Part shown: in pieces, positions 60,636-64,000 of the stretch | How the letters are laid out: each line of letters begins with the position of its first letter | Position numbering within the stretch: the first letter of the stretch is position 1 | NCBI GenBank assembly: GCA_963667505.2 | Contig: OY763490.2 | Coordinates: forward strand, 2,170,001-2,234,000 | Direction: 5' to 3' | Source of the DNA: Aldehydirespirator sp963667505 | Lineage (GTDB): Bacteria > Actinomycetota > Acidimicrobiia > Acidimicrobiales > Aldehydirespiratoraceae | Length of the DNA: 64,000 nt | The notes under the pieces: generated by a model | Database searches by the model: none | What the model was told of the DNA's origin: nothing | What the model saw: the letters and a program-made list of their open reading frames with translations, nothing else | Position numbers and translations under genes: made by a program

Positions 60636-61927
60636 CCGCTGTCGAGTTCGATCCCTCGCCCGCCGACTTCGGCGAACTGGTGCAGCCCCACCGGGTGCAC
60701 CGCCGCATCTACACCGACCCGCGGATCTTCGAGACGGAGATGAACCGGGTGTTCGCGGCGTCGTGGTGCTATGTGGGCCACGAGAGCGAGATCCCCGATC
60801 CGGGCGACTACCGCACCACCACGCTCGGCCTGCGGCCGGTACTGATGACCCGTAGCCGCGACGGCGCGGTGAACGTGCTGCTCAACCGGTGCGCGCACCG
60901 CGGCACGGTCTTGGCCGCAGAGCCGCGGGGCTGCGCCAAGCGCTTCGTGTGCCCCTACCACGGCTGGACCTACTCGCCCGACGGGCGGCTGGTGGCTGTC
61001 CCGTTCCCGTCCGACCATCCGGTGGAGGACCTCTCGACCCTCTCGCTGGGGCGGCTGGCGTCCGCCAGCTACCGGGGTTTCGTGTTCGCCACCCTGAACG
61101 CCGACCCCGAGCCGCTGGAGGACTGGCTGGGCGAGGCCGCTGACGCCTTCGACACCATCATCGACCGCCATCCCGGCGGCGAGCTGGCGGTGATGGGCTC
61201 GCCGCAGCTCCTGGAGTTCGCCGGCAACTGGAAGCTGTCGTGGGACAACGCGGCCGACGGGCTGCACGCCACGTTCGCCCACCACTCCTACAACACACTG
61301 GGCGAGATGGTGGACACCGAGACGGTGCTGGCCCGTGACCCCGGGTCCACGCCGATGGTGTCGAAGGCGCTGCGCAACGGCCACATGGTGGTGGACCAGC
61401 GTCCAGGCATCCCCCAGGGGCCGTGGGCCACCATGCGCGACGTGCCGTTCCGCGAACCGTTGGAGTCGAATCTGGTCGAGGCGGGCGCCGCTGAGCTGCT
61501 CGACCTGGCCACCGGCAGCATGTTGAACCTGTCGCTGTTCCCGAACCTGATCTTCGTCGGCAACCAACTGCTGGTGGTGGAGCCGGTGGCCGTGGACCGC
61601 ACCCGGCTGAACCTGTGGCTCACGTCCGCGCCGGGCGCGCCGCCCGAGATCGACCTGCTGCGACTGCGGGTGGACGAGGACTTCGTGAACTTCGGCACGC
61701 CCGACGACCTCGACATGTTCGAGCGGGTCCAGCGGGGCCTGTCCATTCCGGAGATGGAGTGGATCGACATGAGCCGCGGCCTCCCCGACGACGCGGGCGA
61801 GGGCGACAGCGGGGGCGGCGACGACGGCACGATCTACGGCCCGATCACCTCCGAGGCACCCCAGCGGCGCTACCTGGCCCACTACGCCAAGCTGATGACG
61901 AACCCGGCCGCGACCGGTGCCCGCTGA
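60632..61927 (+). CDS. Rieske 2Fe-2S ring-hydroxylating oxygenase alpha subunit
   Basis: 431 residues. Rieske ligands complete: Cys87-x-His89 (CAHRG) and Cys107-x2-His110 (CPYHGW). Catalytic iron site Asp209-x2-His212-x4-His217 (DGLHATFAH). It pairs with the beta subunit upstream to add O2 to an aromatic or other substrate; ferredoxin and reductase are not in the window. GTG 60632 with AGGAG upstream. The last codons overlap the start of the PhyH gene. A good control for the degenerate paralogue at 24794. Confidence 0.92.
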   Translation: MTAVEFDPSPADFGELVQPHRVHRRIYTDPRIFETEMNRVFAASWCYVGHESEIPDPGDYRTTTLGLRPVLMTRSRDGAVNVLLNRCAHRGTVLAAEPRGCAKRFVCPYHGWTYSPDGRLVAVPFPSDHPVEDLSTLSLGRLASASYRGFVFATLNADPEPLEDWLGEAADAFDTIIDRHPGGELAVMGSPQLLEFAGNWKLSWDNAADGLHATFAHHSYNTLGEMVDTETVLARDPGSTPMVSKALRNGHMVVDQRPGIPQGPWATMRDVPFREPLESNLVEAGAAELLDLATGSMLNLSLFPNLIFVGNQLLVVEPVAVDRTRLNLWLTSAPGAPPEIDLLRLRVDEDFVNFGTPDDLDMFERVQRGLSIPEMEWIDMSRGLPDDAGEGDSGGGDDGTIYGPITSEAPQRRYLAHYAKLMTNPAATGAR

Positions 61928-62735
61928 CCCGGCCCCTGCGACGGCCGCCGAGCGCCGAGCCGCCTTCGAGCAGCGGGGCGCGGTGGTAGTGCCCGGCCTG
62001 CTGGACCGCGACTGGTGCGAGCGGCTGCACACCGCCGTCGAGCGCTGCCAGACCAGCCCCAGCCAGTTCTACGGGGTGCTGTCGCCGCCCGGCGAGCCGA
62101 AGGTGGACAGCGACCTGTTCCGCTGGTTCGACGACCCCGACATCGCCGAGGTCACCCACTCCGGCCCGCTGCCGACGCTGGGCGCGAAGCTCTGCGGCGC
62201 CGACGCGGCCGTGCTGATCGAGGACCAGTGGTTCTGCTCGGAGCCCGGGGCGGTGTCGCGCAGCCCCTGGCACCAGGACCACCCCTACTACAACCTCGAC
62301 CGGCCCTTCGCCACGGTGTGGGTCACCCTCGACGACGTGTCCGCCGACGCCGCGCTGCGGGTGGTGGAGGGCTCCCACGCCGCCGGGGTCACCTACGCCC
62401 CCATCGAGTTCTCGTCGTCCACCACCACCATCGGCGGCGCCTCGGAGCTGGCCCCGGTGCCCGACGTGGACGCCGACCCGGAGCGCTTCCCGGTCACCAC
62501 CTGGGACCTGAAGGCCGGCGACGCGGTGGCCATCGACTCCCGGATGCTGCACGCCACCGGCGTCCGCGAGGTCGCCGACCGCCCCTTCCGACGTCTGTCC
62601 ACCCGCTACGCCCACCCCGACACCCGCTACTTGGACCTGGGCGAGCAGGCCGCCGTCTTCTGGAGAATGCTCCCCCACGGCCTACAAACCGGCGACCCCG
62701 TAGCCAGCGAAATCTTCCCCCTCATCCACCTTTAG
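61917..62735 (+). CDS. Phytanoyl-CoA dioxygenase (PhyH) family oxygenase
   Basis: 272 residues with the iron triad His119-x-Asp121 (WHQDH) and distal His212 (RMLHATG), followed by RPFRRLSTRY for 2-oxoglutarate. It starts at GTG 61917, eleven bases inside the oxygenase alpha gene, so it is cotranslated with it. Two different oxygenases in one operon with an importer suggest successive hydroxylations of one compound (inference). Substrate unknown. Confidence 0.9.
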   Translation: MPADPAPATAAERRAAFEQRGAVVVPGLLDRDWCERLHTAVERCQTSPSQFYGVLSPPGEPKVDSDLFRWFDDPDIAEVTHSGPLPTLGAKLCGADAAVLIEDQWFCSEPGAVSRSPWHQDHPYYNLDRPFATVWVTLDDVSADAALRVVEGSHAAGVTYAPIEFSSSTTTIGGASELAPVPDVDADPERFPVTTWDLKAGDAVAIDSRMLHATGVREVADRPFRRLSTRYAHPDTRYLDLGEQAAVFWRMLPHGLQTGDPVASEIFPLIHL

Positions 62736-62946
62736 CGGTTCAGCCAGTCGTCTCGTGTGTAGCCGGCCTGCTTGAGCAGTCGCAGCAGGAAGGGGCCGCG
62801 ATCTCGCTGTCACTGGGGACGACCTGCCTATGGGTCCCTTTGAGCATGTACTCGTGATTGCCGCCGCGCTTGGGCCCGGACCAGCCGCGTTCCCTCAAGA
62901 ACTTGATGAGGTCGCGACGAGTGGCCGGAGCGATCCGGCGGCTCAT
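62732..62946 (-). pseudogene. hicA: hicA toxin gene with single frameshift
   Basis: The first part reads as HicA (MSRRIAPATRRDLIKFLRERGW, then GGNHEYMLKGTHRQVVPSDSEI), with the catalytic His in GGNHE. After about codon 50 the frame shifts: in the next frame the usual HicA end follows (GPFLLRLLKQAGYTRDDWLNR-stop at 62732). One missing base near 62795 explains it. The unshifted frame ends at 62740 with unrelated residues. ATG overlaps the hicB stop. Either inactive or a base-call error. Confidence 0.75.
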
Positions 62947-63215
62947 GCAGGTACGGAGACGATGCCGTCGTGGAACGAAGGGATGGGCTGACCGAGCTTC
63001 TGTCCGAGTTCGACCCATCCGGCGAGCACCTGCCGTAGCTTGCCGCGTGCCTCATCGGGAGTGGCACCGAAGGCGGATGCGCCCTTGCATTCAGGGTTCT
63101 CGGCCCACCATCCGACGAGAATGCCGTCGTCGTCCCGGACTTCTTCGGTCGATGCCCCTGCAAGCGCAGCGTCCAGCCAGCACTCAAGCGGAAACTGAGC
63201 CGGGGCCTGTGCCAT
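62943..63215 (-). CDS. hicB: HicB-family antitoxin
   Basis: 90 residues. Partially degraded RNase-H-like fold as in HicB: GILVGWWAENPECKGASAFGATPDEARGKLRQVLAGWVELGQKLGQPIP. No separate DNA-binding domain is present. Gene order antitoxin-toxin with ATGA overlap (62943-62946) is the less common hicBA arrangement. Because the toxin gene is frameshifted, the antitoxin may be a relic. Confidence 0.8.
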   Translation of the reverse strand: MAQAPAQFPLECWLDAALAGASTEEVRDDDGILVGWWAENPECKGASAFGATPDEARGKLRQVLAGWVELGQKLGQPIPSFHDGIVSVPA

Positions 63216-63313
63216 GCCCGCACCCTAGCGCCCGCACCAGCGTGGGAACATCCAGAAGGGTCGTCGTTGTCGGCTTCGGCGTCGATACGCGGATCCGCTC
63301 AGGGCGGTCGGGG

Positions 63314-63937
63314 CTAGCCGGGGGCGGATACGTGGACGAAGCGGGTGGTGTCGGCGCCTCGATGGTGCCAGCGGTGGCGGGTGACGGTGGAGTAGATCAT
63401 GGTGTCGCCCGCAGTGAGACGGTGGGTGACGATGCGGCCGTCGCCGTCGTCCAGGTCCACTGCGAGCATGCCCTGGGTTACGTGGATCATCTCCCGGCCC
63501 TCGGAGGCGAAGAACCCGCCGAGCTGCGAGCCAGGCTCGACCACGTACTCGGCCGCGCTGAAGGGCTCCTCCAGGCCGGTGAGCTGGCGGCGGAAGGCGG
63601 TCTGGGGGGCGTCGGTGATGTCGTAGCGCTGGCCCTCGTCGCATCCGGTCACCACCACGTCGGCCGACACCGGGCCGGCCAGCAGCCGCTCGGGCGTGGT
63701 CTCCAGCACCCTGGCGATGGAGAACAGAGATGTGAGGCTGGGCGCGGCGAAGCTGGTCTCCACCTGGCTGAGGAACGGCACCGACAGCCCGGCGCGCCCG
63801 GCCACCTGGCTCAGCGTCAGGCCGAGCTTGTTGCGGCGGCTGCGCACCGCCTGACCCAGCTCCTCCAGGGCGCGAGTGTCGTGCTCGTTGCGGGCGGACG
63901 CATGCTCGGCGGCAGCGGTCTGGGCGGTGGCGGCCAT
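63314..63937 (-). CDS. XRE-family regulator with C-terminal cupin
   Basis: 207 residues. HTH_3 domain (about 26-80: VRSRRNKLGLTLSQVAGRAGLSVPFLSQVETSFAAPSLTSLFSIARVLE) followed by a cupin barrel (about 125-205: EMIHVTQGMLAVDLDDGDG, HRLTAGDTMIYSTVTRHRWHHRG). Such proteins sense small acids or amines and control nearby catabolic genes; here the importer-oxygenase operon that ends 1.2 kb away is a candidate. ATG 63937. Its upstream region is cut by the window edge. Confidence 0.9.
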   Translation of the reverse strand: MAATAQTAAAEHASARNEHDTRALEELGQAVRSRRNKLGLTLSQVAGRAGLSVPFLSQVETSFAAPSLTSLFSIARVLETTPERLLAGPVSADVVVTGCDEGQRYDITDAPQTAFRRQLTGLEEPFSAAEYVVEPGSQLGGFFASEGREMIHVTQGMLAVDLDDGDGRIVTHRLTAGDTMIYSTVTRHRWHHRGADTTRFVHVSAPG

Positions 63938-64000
63938 CGACTGGGAGCTCCCTTCGGGGCGTAACGACCGGCTCGCTCAGCCGTCGGATGCGTCCGACGG

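Noticed and set aside
62740..63018. Longer HicA-like frame starting at 63018
   Set aside because: The extra N-terminus overlaps hicB and is Arg-rich shadow. The real start is ATG 62946, and the frame at 62740 is the result of the frameshift.
1..64000. CRISPR arrays, tRNA/rRNA genes, insertion sequences, integrases
   Set aside because: No regularly spaced repeats with unique spacers, no cloverleaf or rRNA motifs and no transposase or recombinase motifs were found by reading. A covariance-model search would settle small RNAs.

Overview
The window is high-GC DNA with actinobacterial traits. It has F420/FMN luciferase-like oxidoreductases, an Lhr-type giant helicase, lipoproteins with an AAACGDDD-type lipobox, many GTG/TTG starts and extensive stop/start overlap. 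The mix of Phytanoyl-CoA dioxygenase-like, VOC, LLM, Rieske and SDR enzymes with several ABC importers points to a free-living or host-associated heterotrophic Actinomycetota, perhaps Acidimicrobiia. The lineage is an inference. No rRNA, tRNA, CRISPR array, transposase or prophage was seen.

Layout. 1-4.6 kb (minus): an alpha/beta hydrolase cut by the window edge and two ABC-2 type exporter ATPase/permease pairs. 4.8-13.5 kb: small-molecule enzymes (three VOC proteins, PhyH dioxygenase, Ldh2-type dehydrogenase, Zn alcohol dehydrogenase, dimethylformamidase-like protein) around an AAA ATPase. 13.6-16 kb: a second ATPase divergent from a wHTH-MNT/HEPN toxin-antitoxin pair, next to a scrap of a dehydrogenase gene. 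16-27 kb: an LLM oxidoreductase and a TetR regulator divergent from a nine-gene, tightly overlapping plus-strand operon (Liv-type importer with a fused LivHM permease, small membrane protein, MBL hydrolase, GNAT-like protein, degenerate Rieske oxygenase, LLM oxidoreductase). 27-33.3 kb (minus): a second Liv-type importer with fused LivHM plus a Zn dehydrogenase, facing a double-module Lrp/AsnC regulator. 34.5-39.7 kb: two SDRs, then E1(alpha-beta fusion) and E2 of a 2-oxoacid dehydrogenase complex. 39.8-45.8 kb: an ATPase and two large FtsX-type permeases, ending in a strong hairpin. 45.9-49.4 kb: a DegT-fold enzyme with His at the lysine position, a VapBC pair and a Fic protein. 49.5-54.2 kb: Lhr helicase. 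54.3-62.7 kb: LLM oxidoreductase, DtxR-type regulator, then an SsuABC-like importer with a doubled permease joined to a Rieske oxygenase (beta, alpha) and a PhyH dioxygenase. 62.7-64 kb (minus): hicB with a frameshifted hicA, and an XRE-cupin regulator.

How it works together. Three importers each sit in an operon with different oxidative enzymes and have a nearby regulator (TetR, double Lrp, DtxR or XRE-cupin). This suggests three regulated uptake-and-oxidation units for unidentified organic compounds.

Most unusual signals. (i) Short direct duplications at gene junctions create micro-ORFs of 13-31 codons. In three cases these are linked by ATGA overlaps to both the upstream stop and the downstream start (1493-1588, 3584-3625, 10783-10827); related cases lie at 28907-28939 and 60582-60635. 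(ii) One Rieske-type oxygenase alpha subunit has lost two of its four cluster ligands and the bridging Asp. (iii) A DegT-family protein has His in place of the catalytic Lys. (iv) A wHTH-MNT/HEPN pair lies opposite an ATPase whose leader has four 12-13 bp-spaced half-sites. (v) Three tandem 18-bp repeats precede another ATPase. (vi) The hicA gene carries a single frameshift.
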